DNA of 64,000 nucleotides from an uncultured Acidimicrobiales bacterium (GTDB lineage: Bacteria; Actinomycetota; Acidimicrobiia; Acidimicrobiales; Aldehydirespiratoraceae): contig CAJQPN010000017.1 in the NCBI GenBank assembly GCA_905480195.1, positions 25,373-89,372 of the forward strand. Direction: 5' to 3'. The number at the start of each line of letters is the position of its first letter. Within the stretch, counting starts at the first letter, position 1. Below the pieces are notes generated by a model that had not been told where the DNA came from, searched no databases, and saw only the letters and a list, made by a program, of their open reading frames with translations. The translations under genes were made by a program, and so were the position numbers. Shown piece after piece: positions 25,393 to 34,454 of the stretch.

Positions 25393-27417
25393 CTATGGCG
25401 CAGTGGCGCGCTCGCGGCGAAAACGAACGGCCACCGGAATGTGGGCTTGCAGCTCGCGGGCGTACTGATGGCCTGCGTACACCGACGTGGCGATCGTGCC
25501 GGGTGCCTTGCAGTCGCCGATCGGGGTGATGTCGATTTCATCAACGAGCGAGTGATATAGCGCATCGTTCGGGGTCCGGGCGGTGACCATCACGATCGAC
25601 GAGGTCTCTACAGTCCGTATCTGTCCGGTGTAGATGCACTCGAGATCGACGCTGTCTGATCGAACCTCGGCAAGCGAGTGACCGGTCGCGATCGAGATCC
25701 CGAGGCCGAGGACCCGAGCCTGGATCCGGTGCTGCTCCTCGGTATGTGTCGTCCAGGTCGAGATCTCGTTGGCGGGCGTCACGATCGTGACCTCGAGGCC
25801 CTCGCTGCGCAGCCGTTCTGCGAGAATCCCCCCGAGGTAATAGTGGTCGTCGTCGTAGATCACGACAGGCCCGTCAGGGATCGTTCCGTCGAGGACATCG
25901 TCAGCAGTAAGCACCGATGGCTGGTCCCAACCCGGCACGGGGTTCTCCAGCCAACGACCGGTGCCGTCTCGGTTCCATGTCGAACCGCTTGCAAGCACGA
26001 CGTGATCGGCACCGAACTCGCGAATCTGCATCTCGTCGACGACGCTGTCGAGGTAGACCTCGACGCTGGGCAGCTTGTCGATCTGGGTGAGACGCCAGTC
26101 GCGAACTCTGCCGTACTCGGCGAGGCCTGGCATTCGTGCTTCACGGGTGACGCGGCCGCCGAGCTCGGTGCGAGCCTCGGTCAACACGACATCGAACCCT
26201 CGTTGGCCGAGCGCCATTGCTGCCTCGAGTCCGGCTGGACCAGATCCGATGACGAGTACCGATGCGTCGGCCTTCTTGGGCGGGATGAACTCGGGGTGCC
26301 AACCCTTGCGCCACTCCTCCCCCATTGTCGGGTTTTGGGTACAACGGATTGGTGTACCGGTCTGGTCTCCCGAGTAGCAGATGTTGAAGCCGATGCACTC
26401 GCGAATGTCGTCGTCGCGGCCCTCGGCAATCTTGGTGGGAAGAAACGGATCAGCGATCGACGGTCGGGCAGCGCCGACGAAATCGATGATCCCCTGGTTG
26501 ACCATCCGGAGCATCGTTTCGGGTGACGTGAAGCGTCCGACGCTGACAACCGGCTTGCCGGTGACGCCCTTGACCCATGCCATCGTGTCCTCGAGCCCAC
26601 CTTCCTTCACGAATCGCGAGGTACCCATCTCGTAGGAGTAATCGTCGACGACGATGTCCCAGAGATCAGGCAGGTCTTTGAGCATCTCGATGACCTCTCG
26701 CGGCTCATGGTTGTCGAGATCCTCTACTGCGCCGACTTCACCAGCCGAGAAGCGCACCGCCACGGCACACTCGTCGCCGATTGCTTCCTTGGTCTCCTCG
26801 AGCAGTTCCCGAATCAGACGGACCCTGTTCTTGAGTGCGCCGCCGTACTCGTCGTTGCGGGTGTTACCGGGATCGAGGAACTGTTTCAGCAGGTACCAGT
26901 GACACGCGTAGACGTAGACAACGTCGAATCCTGCCCGCTTCGCTCGTACAGCGGCGTCGAGATGCCATTGCTTGAGCTCTCGAATGTCGCGCTTGTCCAT
27001 CTGACGGGTCTGCACCGGATCCCAGACACCGGCAGGGCGACTCGTTGGACCGATCGGCGTCTCACGGCTGTAGTGGTTTGCGCTTGCGGCACCGCCATGC
27101 CACAGCTCGACACCGGCAAGTGCGCCGTGGGCGTGGACCTTGTCCACCATCAGGGCGTGCGAACGGATGTCTTCGTCGTCCCACAGAGTGGCCGACGGGT
27201 ACGGATCGTCATCGGAACTCGGGTGGATCGAGCAGTACTCGGTGTTGATGACGCCCCAGCCTCCTTCGGCCTTCATCTCACGGAGCGCAGCCAGAGTCTG
27301 AGGCTTCTTGTAGCCGATCCCGGTGCAGTGGGGCACCTGATAGAAGCGATTCGGTGCCGTCACCGGACCGATCCTCACCGGCTCGAACAGGACGTCAAAA
27401 CGAGGGTCACGGGGCAT
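25393..27417 (-). CDS. Trimethylamine-dehydrogenase-family flavoprotein (FMN barrel + FAD/NAD-binding domain)
   Basis: The 674-residue protein has an N-terminal FMN TIM barrel, an iron-sulfur segment, then a nucleotide-binding domain opening SVLVIGSGPAGLEAAMAL. NRFYQVPHC at its start is close to trimethylamine dehydrogenase, including C31 for the 6-S-cysteinyl-FMN bond, and INTEYCSIHP, GALAGVELWHGGA and ARPSIADPFLP are also shared. Two differences stand out. The 4Fe-4S ligands read C341, F344, C347, C359, so one cysteine is missing. The substrate-cage tryptophans of trimethylamine dehydrogenase are not conserved. Family relatives include dimethylamine and histamine dehydrogenases and DgcA-type dimethylglycine demethylases. 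An AGGAGG four bases before the ATG fixes the start at MPRDPRFDV. Confidence 0.85.
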   Translation of the reverse strand: MPRDPRFDVLFEPVRIGPVTAPNRFYQVPHCTGIGYKKPQTLAALREMKAEGGWGVINTEYCSIHPSSDDDPYPSATLWDDEDIRSHALMVDKVHAHGALAGVELWHGGAASANHYSRETPIGPTSRPAGVWDPVQTRQMDKRDIRELKQWHLDAAVRAKRAGFDVVYVYACHWYLLKQFLDPGNTRNDEYGGALKNRVRLIRELLEETKEAIGDECAVAVRFSAGEVGAVEDLDNHEPREVIEMLKDLPDLWDIVVDDYSYEMGTSRFVKEGGLEDTMAWVKGVTGKPVVSVGRFTSPETMLRMVNQGIIDFVGAARPSIADPFLPTKIAEGRDDDIRECIGFNICYSGDQTGTPIRCTQNPTMGEEWRKGWHPEFIPPKKADASVLVIGSGPAGLEAAMALGQRGFDVVLTEARTELGGRVTREARMPGLAEYGRVRDWRLTQIDKLPSVEVYLDSVVDEMQIREFGADHVVLASGSTWNRDGTGRWLENPVPGWDQPSVLTADDVLDGTIPDGPVVIYDDDHYYLGGILAERLRSEGLEVTIVTPANEISTWTTHTEEQHRIQARVLGLGISIATGHSLAEVRSDSVDLECIYTGQIRTVETSSIVMVTARTPNDALYHSLVDEIDITPIGDCKAPGTIATSVYAGHQYARELQAHIPVAVRFRRERATAP

Positions 27418-27590
27418 GGACCCTCCTAGGGTCATCGGATCGAGTGCTCAGCCTGCGGTAGGCCGATCGGCTCTTTGCCGAGAGACGCGCGGGCAGCCCG
27501 CTCGTGTCGGCGCCAGAACTTTTCTTGTCGTGCCGCCCCGCGACCAGCGCCCGGCCCTTGACGGGCGGGCGCTGGCCGCGACCGGAGCAC
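27418..27590. other. Intergenic region between PotD-like and TMADH-like genes
   Basis: This 173-base same-strand gap holds a strong GC-rich hairpin next to the PotD-like stop (listed separately). The part nearest the TMADH-like gene carries its Shine-Dalgarno site. No small gene is evident. Confidence 0.4.
27544..27575 (-). terminator. Strong GC-rich hairpin after the transporter operon
   Basis: CCAGCGCCCG plus CCC pairs with GGG plus CGGGCGCTGG (13 base pairs with one bulged G, five-base loop), 15 bases beyond the stop of the substrate-binding protein. No U-tract follows, as is common for actinobacterial terminators. It could end the operon message or protect the 3' end of a partly terminated transcript. 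Confidence 0.55.
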
Positions 27591-28700
27591 TTAGCCCTTC
27601 GCCTCAACAAACGCGTCGGAGTAGTTGACCTCGAAGTCGCCGGTGTCTTCCAGCGCTTCGAGCGAATCCACACCGCCGGCGAGCACGGCCGGGTCATTGA
27701 CGAAATCCAAGAGGTCTTCGTCTAGACCCGCGACAGCTGCCGCATTCGGCGTGTTGTAGTAGTTCCAGTTGGTCAAGGCCGCGCCCTGATCGGCGCCGTA
27801 CATCCAGTTGATGAACGTGTGCGCAGTACAGGGGTGCGGTGCGTCATGTGCAATCGCGAAGTTGTCGATCCAGCGCGTCCCACCCTCTTCGGGCACGAAG
27901 TAGACGTAGTCACCGGGGTTATCGGTCTCGAGGAACTGAACGAACATGTCGCCGGAGTAGCCGTGAGCGATCACGGTCTCACCCGAGGTGAGGAACTCAT
28001 CAGCAGAGTCGGTGTTGAACGCCGCAAGACGACCCGCAGTGGCGGCGACGAGTTCGGTCGCCTCGGCGAGTTCGTCCTCACTCGTGGTGTTCATCGAGTA
28101 CCCGAGGTACTTCAGCGCAGCACCCATGGTCTCGCGTGGGTCGTTGAGCAGCTGGATTTGACCATCGAACTGGCCGGAGATGGCGGGGTCGAAGATGATG
28201 CCCCACGACCGAGGGAAGTCGGTTCCGACCACAGCGGTGTTGACGGCAATGCCCGTTGTACCCCACTGATAGGGCAGCGAGTACCCACCTTCCGGGTCGA
28301 AGTAGAGGTTGCTGAAGTCGTCACTCAGGTTCGACGAATTCGGGATCGCGTCGTAGTTGAGCAGCATCAGCGAGCCGGCTGAGATCATGACCGAGACCAT
28401 GTAGTCCGATGGGACGATGACATCGAAGCCGCTGCCACCCTCTGAGACGATCGGCTGCATCGCCTCGTTGGAATCGTAACTGTCGAGCGAATAGGAGATG
28501 CCGTACTCGTCGGCAAACTCCTGGAGCTGCTCCTCATCGATGTACTCGGCCCAGTTGTACATGGCCAGATCACCATCGATCTCGCCGACTTCGCAGTCAG
28601 CGCCCCCGCTGGACTCGTCATCGTCACTGCCGCAAGCAGCTGCAAGGAGCGTGAGGGTGAAGAGCCCGGCGAGGAGCCGGAGCCAGTGCTTTGTGTTCAT
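27591..28700 (-). CDS. Polyamine-type ABC transporter substrate-binding lipoprotein (PotD/PotF-like)
   Basis: The 369-residue protein has a lipoprotein signal (LLRLL-rich core, lipobox LLAAAC with C23) and a mature domain starting GDLAMYNWAEYIDEEQLQEF, the hallmark opening of spermidine/putrescine-binding proteins. DVIVPSDYMVSVMISAG and YSLPYQWGTTGIAVN continue that pattern, including aromatic residues that line the cation pocket. It captures a cationic ligand outside the membrane and hands it to the PotBC-like permeases. AGGAG six bases before the ATG fixes the start. It lies last in the importer operon, 56 bases after the second permease. The ligand may be a polyamine or another amine given its neighbours. 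Confidence 0.9.
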   Translation of the reverse strand: MNTKHWLRLLAGLFTLTLLAAACGSDDDESSGGADCEVGEIDGDLAMYNWAEYIDEEQLQEFADEYGISYSLDSYDSNEAMQPIVSEGGSGFDVIVPSDYMVSVMISAGSLMLLNYDAIPNSSNLSDDFSNLYFDPEGGYSLPYQWGTTGIAVNTAVVGTDFPRSWGIIFDPAISGQFDGQIQLLNDPRETMGAALKYLGYSMNTTSEDELAEATELVAATAGRLAAFNTDSADEFLTSGETVIAHGYSGDMFVQFLETDNPGDYVYFVPEEGGTRWIDNFAIAHDAPHPCTAHTFINWMYGADQGAALTNWNYYNTPNAAAVAGLDEDLLDFVNDPAVLAGGVDSLEALEDTGDFEVNYSDAFVEAKG

Positions 28701-28756
28701 TATTTCTCCTTTCGACCCGAAGGCCGATTCCAGGGACTTAGTAGAAAAAGGCAGTG

Positions 28757-29605
28757 TCAAGCTGTGCCTGAGCCACTGCGGCTGCGTTCGAGTAACAAGG
28801 ACAGCACAACAAGGAGCATCGAGGCCACCAGCATCACCACAGAGATGGCGTTGATCAGCGGAGTGACGCCCTTTCGGATCAAACCGAACACATACACCGG
28901 CAAGGTCGTTCCTCCCGGGCCGGTGACGAACTGGGTGATCACGACGTCGTCAAGAGACAGGGTCATGGCGAGCAAGCCGCCACCCGCAATACCAGGGAGG
29001 ATCTGCGGCATGGTGACGTACCGGAACGCCTGCCATCGGGTGGCGTAAAGGTCGAGTGCCGCCTCCTCCATCTTGGAGTCCATGCCGGCGAGTCGCGCCC
29101 GCACGACGACCGACACGAAACTGATGCTGAACGCAATGTGGCTCAGGGTGATCGAACCGACTCCCTTGGCGAGCTCGATGCCGAACACGGTGCCGAGAAG
29201 CTCAAAGAACTGTGAGAAGAACAGCAACAGCATCACGGCCATGGTTACGTCGGGGATGATGATCGGAAGGTAGAGCAGAGCGTCGAAAACCTGCTTCCCG
29301 CGAAATTCGAAGCGCTCAAGCGCCAGCGCCGACATCGTCCCGAGAACGACAGAGACCACCGTCGATACGAGTGCTATCTGGAGAGATGTCGACAGCGCGC
29401 TTCGTGCGTTCCGACTTTCTGCGAATTCTGCGTACCACTCGAGCGTCCACCCACCCCACGTTCCGACATTGCGACTGTCGCTGAACGAGAAGACGACGAG
29501 CAACAAAATTGGCGCATAGAAGAAGAAATAGACCAGCCACCCGTTGGTGTGAAGGAAGAATTTCGTCCAGCCGTGCGGCTCGACCGCGCTGGTTTGCTTG
29601 CTCAC
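28757..29605 (-). CDS. Polyamine-type ABC transporter permease (PotC-like)
   Basis: The 282-residue protein has six predicted TM segments, with a first helix in YFFFYAPILLLVVFSFS and the EAA-type loop EEAALDLYATRWQAFRYVTMPQILPGIAGG that docks on the ATPase. The order and the FSFSDSRNVGTWGGWTLEWY region after the first helix are typical of PotC/PotI. It overlaps the other permease by four bases (ATGA). With that permease it forms the membrane channel of the importer. Confidence 0.9.
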   Translation of the reverse strand: MSKQTSAVEPHGWTKFFLHTNGWLVYFFFYAPILLLVVFSFSDSRNVGTWGGWTLEWYAEFAESRNARSALSTSLQIALVSTVVSVVLGTMSALALERFEFRGKQVFDALLYLPIIIPDVTMAVMLLLFFSQFFELLGTVFGIELAKGVGSITLSHIAFSISFVSVVVRARLAGMDSKMEEAALDLYATRWQAFRYVTMPQILPGIAGGGLLAMTLSLDDVVITQFVTGPGGTTLPVYVFGLIRKGVTPLINAISVVMLVASMLLVVLSLLLERSRSGSGTA

Positions 29606-30510
29606 AGCGTCCTCCCTCCCTTCCGGAAGTACACGACAGTGGCAGCCAGCATGATCGCCATCAAGACGAAAGACATCGCAGCACCGAACGGCCAGTTCCG
29701 TGCGGTCAGGAACTGGGTGACGATGTAACTTCCCAGCAATGTCGTCTTGGCTCCGCCAAGGATCTCGGGCGTGACGTAGGCGCCAAGGCTCGGAATGAAG
29801 CAGAGAATCGACCCGGCGATCACCCCGGGCATCGACAGCGGCAACAGCACGTGCCGGAACGACTGGAAGCCATTCGCGTAGAGATCACGACTCGCCTCGA
29901 GTAGTCGCCGGTCGATTCGCTCGATCGCTGCGTACAACGGAAGGATCATGAACGGCAGGAAGCCGTAGACGAGCCCCAAGACGACCGCGGTCTGGGTGAA
30001 CAGATACTCGTGCTCCCCGAGACCGACGAACTCGGTAGTTTTCGTTAGCGGACCGTCGTTGCCGAGGATGACTCGCCACGCGTAATTGCGAACCAAGAAG
30101 TTGGTCCAGAACGGGATCATCACGAAGACCAGCATCACGTTGCGTACCCGCAGACTTCTCGTCGCTAGGTAGTAGGCGAACGGGTAGCCGATCACGAGAC
30201 AGATGACCGTGGTGAGCGCTGCCAACCAGACGGAGCGAAAGAAGATCTCGCGGACGAGTGGCTCGGCCAACTTGACATAGCTGTCGACGTTCCAACCCGA
30301 GAGATCGGTACCGCCGAAACGGTTGCGGGTCGCGAACGAGTAAACGACGACGATGACGAGAGGTACTGCGAAGAACAGCGTGAGGTAGCCGAATTCCGGC
30401 AGTGCCAACAGGAATCCCCGTCGTCGTTCCTGGCGCTCTGCAGCCGCCTCGAACTCCGGCGTTACCTCAAGGACCTCTTCATCGGCCTCGGGCGCCTCCA
30501 CAGCTGTCAT
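29602..30510 (-). CDS. Polyamine-type ABC transporter permease (PotB-like)
   Basis: The 302-residue protein has a charged cytoplasmic N-tail (about 40 residues, Glu-rich), six TM helices, and the EAA loop LLEASRDLYANGFQSFRHVL followed by LPLSMPGVIAGS. MIPFWTNFLVRNYAWRVILG matches the conserved PotB/PotH core. The ATG shares bases with the TGA of the ATPase gene (TGATG), giving coupled translation. The N-tail is longer than in E. coli PotB. Confidence 0.9.
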   Translation of the reverse strand: MTAVEAPEADEEVLEVTPEFEAAAERQERRRGFLLALPEFGYLTLFFAVPLVIVVVYSFATRNRFGGTDLSGWNVDSYVKLAEPLVREIFFRSVWLAALTTVICLVIGYPFAYYLATRSLRVRNVMLVFVMIPFWTNFLVRNYAWRVILGNDGPLTKTTEFVGLGEHEYLFTQTAVVLGLVYGFLPFMILPLYAAIERIDRRLLEASRDLYANGFQSFRHVLLPLSMPGVIAGSILCFIPSLGAYVTPEILGGAKTTLLGSYIVTQFLTARNWPFGAAMSFVLMAIMLAATVVYFRKGGRTL

Positions 30511-31571
30511 CAGTCGGTCACCACCGAGATGGCGGACGGGTCCCAACTGATCGACACATCGGTGCCCGGCTCGCAGACCTGCATTCCGGGCCGGTTCTCC
30601 TCCCGTACCTCCATGGTCATCCAGTCGAGCCGTATGTCGTACACGCGGGCGTTGCCGAGGTAGGTGATCCGCTCGACGATCCCATCGACAGAGGTTTCCC
30701 CCGGCGGAATATCTCCCCGGTCTCGAATGTGCGCTCGTTCGGGCCGGAGACTGACGGCCACCGCAGTGCCGGTGGCGTGCTCACTCGGTGCAGCTACCCG
30801 GGCTCCGTTGGCGAGACAGACCGTGTCGTGGTTCTCGACGGTACCTTCGAGCAGATTTGTTTGGCCGATGAAGTTTGCGACGAACCGATTGACAGGCTTT
30901 TCGTAGATTTCCTCCGGCGTAGCAACCTGGAGAAGGCGGCCTTCATTCATCACGGCGATCCGATCGCTCATTGTGAGCGCTTCTTCTTGGTCATGGGTGA
31001 CAAAGACGAAGCTGATGCCGAGTTCCTCTTGGAGCCGCTTGAGCTCTCCTTGCATCTCCTGGCGCAGTTTGAGATCAAGCGCACCGAGCGGCTCGTCGAG
31101 CAACAGCACCTTCGGCCTGTTGACGAGTGCTCGAGCCAGCGCCACGCGTTGCTGCTGGCCACCCGACATCTGGGTCGGCCTACGCGCTTCGAGGCCGGCG
31201 AGCTGCACCGTGGTGATCATCTCACGGGCAGCCGCGCGAGCCTCGGCCTTCCCCACGCTGCTCATCTTCAAACCGAAGGCGACGTTGTCGAGCACGTTCA
31301 TGTGGGGGAACAGCGCGTAGTTCTGAAAGACGGTGTTGACGGGTCGCTTGTTCGGAGGCAGCGTTCCGACCTCATCGCCGAAGATCTTGAGGCTGCCCTC
31401 GGTCGGAAAGTCGAGACCGGCGATCATGCGAAGCGTCGTGGTCTTGCCGCAGCCGGAAGGACCGAGCAATGCAAAGAACTCGCCGTCTTCGATGACGAGA
31501 TCAATGGCGTCGACCGCGACAACGTCGCCGAATCGCTTCGTAATCGCTGTGAGTTCAACAGCTGCGGACAT
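30510..31571 (-). CDS. Polyamine-type ABC transporter ATP-binding protein (PotA-like)
   Basis: The 353-residue ATPase has Walker [11 protein letters not shown]-loop [11 protein letters not shown], signature MSGGQQQR, Walker [12 protein letters not shown] and switch His in [11 protein letters not shown]-terminal TOBE-type regulatory domain follows (about residues 245-350). The [13 protein letters not shown] and [24 protein letters not shown] segments are characteristic of PotA/PotG. It drives import through the two permeases downstream. The ATG overlaps the stop of the Lrp gene by TGATG, which fixes the start at MSAAVELT rather than five codons earlier. Confidence 0.93.
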   Translation of the reverse strand: MSAAVELTAITKRFGDVVAVDAIDLVIEDGEFFALLGPSGCGKTTTLRMIAGLDFPTEGSLKIFGDEVGTLPPNKRPVNTVFQNYALFPHMNVLDNVAFGLKMSSVGKAEARAAAREMITTVQLAGLEARRPTQMSGGQQQRVALARALVNRPKVLLLDEPLGALDLKLRQEMQGELKRLQEELGISFVFVTHDQEEALTMSDRIAVMNEGRLLQVATPEEIYEKPVNRFVANFIGQTNLLEGTVENHDTVCLANGARVAAPSEHATGTAVAVSLRPERAHIRDRGDIPPGETSVDGIVERITYLGNARVYDIRLDWMTMEVREENRPGMQVCEPGTDVSISWDPSAISVVTD

Positions 31572-32023
31572 CAGTTGGTTCCCCAAGCGTAATTCTGCTG
31601 CACCATCCGCAGATAGGTCATGATTTCTACATCGCTGACGGCATCGGTGTCGCGGATCTGGTCACTCACTTCGAGCAGGTGTTTACGATCGCGACACACG
31701 ATCTCGGCGAGAACGTCGAAGCGACCCGTCGCGACGACGGTGTAGTCAACAGACTCGATCTGACTGATCTTCTCGGCGGTGGCGTCAACCGCACCCGACA
31801 CCTTGATACCGAGCATCGCCTGGAATGGATACCCGAGAGAGACAGGGTCGGTGACTGCCACGATTTGGATGACGCCCCGATCTTGGAGTCGGTTGACCCG
31901 CTGACGGACGGCGGCCTCGCTGAGCCCAACCTGCGGTGCAAGTCGCGAGTAGGCGGCCCGGCCATCGACCTGGAGTTCCCGGATGATCGCCTTGTCGATT
32001 TCGTCGATGTCGAAGGAAGCCAT
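31571..32023 (-). CDS. Lrp/AsnC family transcriptional regulator
   Basis: The 150-residue protein has an N-terminal AsnC-type helix-turn-helix ([20 protein letters not shown], then [19 protein letters not shown]) and a C-terminal RAM ligand-binding domain ([17 protein letters not shown] onwards, with the [17 protein letters not shown] strand). Lrp-type proteins sense amino acids or amines as octamers. The gene sits inside the operon between the aminotransferase and the transporter and is coupled to both by overlapping stop and start codons, so it very likely controls this amine uptake unit. Confidence 0.9.
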   Translation of the reverse strand: MASFDIDEIDKAIIRELQVDGRAAYSRLAPQVGLSEAAVRQRVNRLQDRGVIQIVAVTDPVSLGYPFQAMLGIKVSGAVDATAEKISQIESVDYTVVATGRFDVLAEIVCRDRKHLLEVSDQIRDTDAVSDVEIMTYLRMVQQNYAWGTN

Positions 32024-33387
32024 TATCGAAAACGTTCCATTTCCCCCATGGCCTCTGTGAGGGCCTGACGGATGACCTGGTTCATGGTGTCGAACTCCGC
32101 CTGGCCTGCGATCAGCGGCGGTGACAGCTGAATCACCGGCTCTCCGCGAGCATCAGCTCGACACAACAGACCGAGTTCAGCGAGGCGATTCGACAGAAAC
32201 GATCGCAACAGGTGATGGGCCTCTGCAGCGGTGAAGGTCTCCTTCGTTCCTTTGTCCTTCACCAGTTCGATTCCGTAGAAGTAGCCCATCCCACGCACGT
32301 CACCAACGATCGGCAGGTCGCTGAGATCGTCAAGTGCAGCCCGGAACGACGCCTCGTTTTCCAACACATTGCCGCAGAGACCGTCTCGCTCGAAAAGGTC
32401 GAGGTTGGCGAGCGCCACCGCACACGAGACGGGATGACCGGCGAAGGTGTACCCGTGGAGGAACTGCTCGTCGGTGTCGGCGAACGGTTCGGCGATCTTG
32501 TCGCTCACGAGCATGGCGCCGAGCGGGGCGTACCCAGACGTGAGCCCTTTGGCTGAGGTGACGATGTCGGGCTGATAGCCGAGGCGCTCACAACCAAACA
32601 TCGTGCCGAGGCGCCCGTAGGCGCAGATCACCTCGTCGGAGACGAGCAGCACGCCATACGTGTCGCAGATCTCACGAACCCGTTGGAAGTACCCATCAGG
32701 AGGCACGAAACAGCCGCCTGCGTTCTGCACCGGTTCGAGAAAGACCGCGGCGATGGTCTCGGGCCCCTCACGCAGAATGGCCTGCTCGATCTCTTCGGCA
32801 AAGTACGAATCGTCGGCTGCGTGGGGCGGCAAACGGTAGCTGTTGGTGGCAGGCACCTTGATCGCACCTGGAACGAGCGGCTCGAACATGCCCTTTACCG
32901 AGGCCAAGCCGGTGATCGACAACGCACCCATCGTGACGCCGTGATAACTGAGATCACGGCTGATCGCCTTCGTGCGAAGCGGCTCACCCTTGGCCTTGAA
33001 GTACTGACGAGCGAGCTTCCACGCCGACTCGACCGCCTCCGAACCTCCACTGGTGAAGAACACCCTGTTCAGATCGCCGGGCGCAAGGTGGGCGAGGCGA
33101 GCGGCGAGGTGGACCGCCGCCGGGTGTGCATACGTCCAGATCGGGAAGAACGCAAGGGTCTCGGCCTGGGCGCCTGCTGCGGCAGCGAGTTCGGACCGGC
33201 CGTATCCGGCCTGGGTGGTGTAGAGCCCTGCGAGGCCGTCGAGGTAGCGCTTGCCCGTCGTATCCCAGACATAGCAGCCTTCACCTCGCTCGATGACTGT
33301 CATGCCGTCAACACTGCGACCGAGGCTCGAGAACTGACCCCACAGATGCCGGTTTGCCAGCTCGGCTAGTTCGACGTTCGACGTCAC
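32023..33387 (-). CDS. Class III (omega) aminotransferase
   Basis: The 454-residue PLP enzyme has the fold type I class III pattern: FFTSGGSEAVESAWKLARQY, EPVQNAGGCFVPPDGY, LLVSDEVICAYGRLG and the PLP lysine in VTSAKGLTSGYAPLGAML. Relatives transfer the amino group of putrescine, beta-alanine, taurine or other omega-amines to pyruvate or 2-oxoglutarate. As the first gene of an operon with a polyamine-type importer, an amine substrate such as putrescine is likely. The GTG start (VTSNVELAEL) has an AGGG about six bases upstream; the frame is open 110 codons further but without conserved sequence. The stop overlaps the Lrp start (TAATG). Confidence 0.9.
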   Translation of the reverse strand: MTSNVELAELANRHLWGQFSSLGRSVDGMTVIERGEGCYVWDTTGKRYLDGLAGLYTTQAGYGRSELAAAAGAQAETLAFFPIWTYAHPAAVHLAARLAHLAPGDLNRVFFTSGGSEAVESAWKLARQYFKAKGEPLRTKAISRDLSYHGVTMGALSITGLASVKGMFEPLVPGAIKVPATNSYRLPPHAADDSYFAEEIEQAILREGPETIAAVFLEPVQNAGGCFVPPDGYFQRVREICDTYGVLLVSDEVICAYGRLGTMFGCERLGYQPDIVTSAKGLTSGYAPLGAMLVSDKIAEPFADTDEQFLHGYTFAGHPVSCAVALANLDLFERDGLCGNVLENEASFRAALDDLSDLPIVGDVRGMGYFYGIELVKDKGTKETFTAAEAHHLLRSFLSNRLAELGLLCRADARGEPVIQLSPPLIAGQAEFDTMNQVIRQALTEAMGEMERFR

Positions 33388-33486
33388 GGTTATCCCTCCA
33401 GCTCGCCACGGATTCAACACCACACCACCATCACCCGCAACCGAATCGGTTGCATACGTCGGCTGCGGGGCACAGAATCGGCGTTC

Positions 33487-34104
33487 ATGGGTGAGCTGCA
33501 GTACGTCAATCTCTCCGTCGAGTACGCCGAGGAACTCGAAGAACTCGAACTCGCGGTCTTCTCCACGATCAACCCGGTCGACCTCTACGACGCGGCCGAA
33601 CTCCGCACACTCGCTTCGGTCTTTCCCGAGGGAAATTTCGTAGCCCTCGATCAAGGCAGACCCATCGGCATGGGACTCGGCATCCTGACCAACTTCGACT
33701 TCGAGCACACCCAACACTCCCTAGCTGAGGTGGGTGGTACTGAACTCCACGACCCCGACGCGGATTGGTACTACGGCACCGACATCTCGGTGTATCCCGA
33801 GTACCGCGGTCGAGGGGTCGGGCGCCGACTCTACGAGCTTCGCAAGGACTGCGTGCGATCACTCGGCAAGCGAGGCATCGTCGCCGGCGGAGTCATCCCC
33901 GGCTTCGCAGACCACATCGACTTCATGAGTGCCCAGGAGTACATCGACAAGGTCGTGGCTGGCGACCTCTACGACCCGACGCTCACCTTCCAGTTGGAGA
34001 ACGGCTTTCAGGCCTGCGGCGTGATCGAGAACTACCTCGACGATGCATCGGTCGGCAACAACTCGGTGCTCATCGTGTGGGAGAATCCCGATCACCAGCC
34101 ATGA
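33487..34104 (+). CDS. GNAT family N-acetyltransferase
   Basis: The 205-residue protein has the GNAT acetyl-CoA-binding motif A in ISVYPEYRGRGVGRRLYELR (the R-x-x-G-x-G loop), preceded by a beta strand in GTDI. It acetylates an amine with acetyl-CoA; the substrate is unknown. It leads an operon with the cupin and the PuuB-like oxidase, joined by ATGA overlaps. It is divergent from the aminotransferase operon with a 99-base gap, suggesting joint control. It could take part in acetylation of polyamines before oxidation. Confidence 0.85.
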   Translation: MGELQYVNLSVEYAEELEELELAVFSTINPVDLYDAAELRTLASVFPEGNFVALDQGRPIGMGLGILTNFDFEHTQHSLAEVGGTELHDPDADWYYGTDISVYPEYRGRGVGRRLYELRKDCVRSLGKRGIVAGGVIPGFADHIDFMSAQEYIDKVVAGDLYDPTLTFQLENGFQACGVIENYLDDASVGNNSVLIVWENPDHQP

Positions 34105-34454
34105 CCGACTTCGACACCATCCGTACCCTCACCGCCACCATCGACAGTCTGTTCGACGCGATGGAGCCTGACCCGGAAAAGCCTGCCGAACTCGACTCGG
34201 TGTGGCGTTTCGCTTCGCTCGGCTCCCGCGCGCTGGAGTCCGGCGTATGGGAAGCCAGCACTGCGACCTGGACCGAAGACGAGTATCCCGTGGAGGAGGT
34301 CTGTGTCATCTTGGCCGGTCACCTTCGTCTGACTGACGCCGACGGCGCAGCGCACGACCTCCGCACAGGCGATGCGTTTCACCTCCCCAAAGGCTGGTCG
34401 GGAACCTGGGAGGTCGTGGAGGACATGCGCAAGTTCTACGTCATTCTCCCGTGA
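34101..34454 (+). CDS. Cupin domain protein (DUF861-like)
   Basis: The 117-residue single cupin has the barrel motifs ATWTEDEYPVEEVCVILAGH and LRTGDAFHLPKGWSGTWEV. The W-x-V/T-x2-E-x-F/Y segment resembles (S)-ureidoglycine-aminohydrolase-like cupins often found next to PuuB-type oxidases. The usual metal histidines are partly replaced (EEV rather than HxH), so it may bind ligand rather than catalyse. Both ends overlap neighbouring genes by four bases, which makes it the middle of a three-gene translational unit. Confidence 0.8.
   Translation: MTDFDTIRTLTATIDSLFDAMEPDPEKPAELDSVWRFASLGSRALESGVWEASTATWTEDEYPVEEVCVILAGHLRLTDADGAAHDLRTGDAFHLPKGWSGTWEVVEDMRKFYVILP

Noticed and set aside
25678..26526. 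282-codon plus-strand frame over the TMADH-like gene
   Set aside because: Antisense shadow; composition and lack of domains argue against coding.
33388..33717. Upstream 110-codon extension of the aminotransferase frame
   Set aside because: It overlaps the divergent GNAT gene. The GTG with AGGG upstream is a better start.
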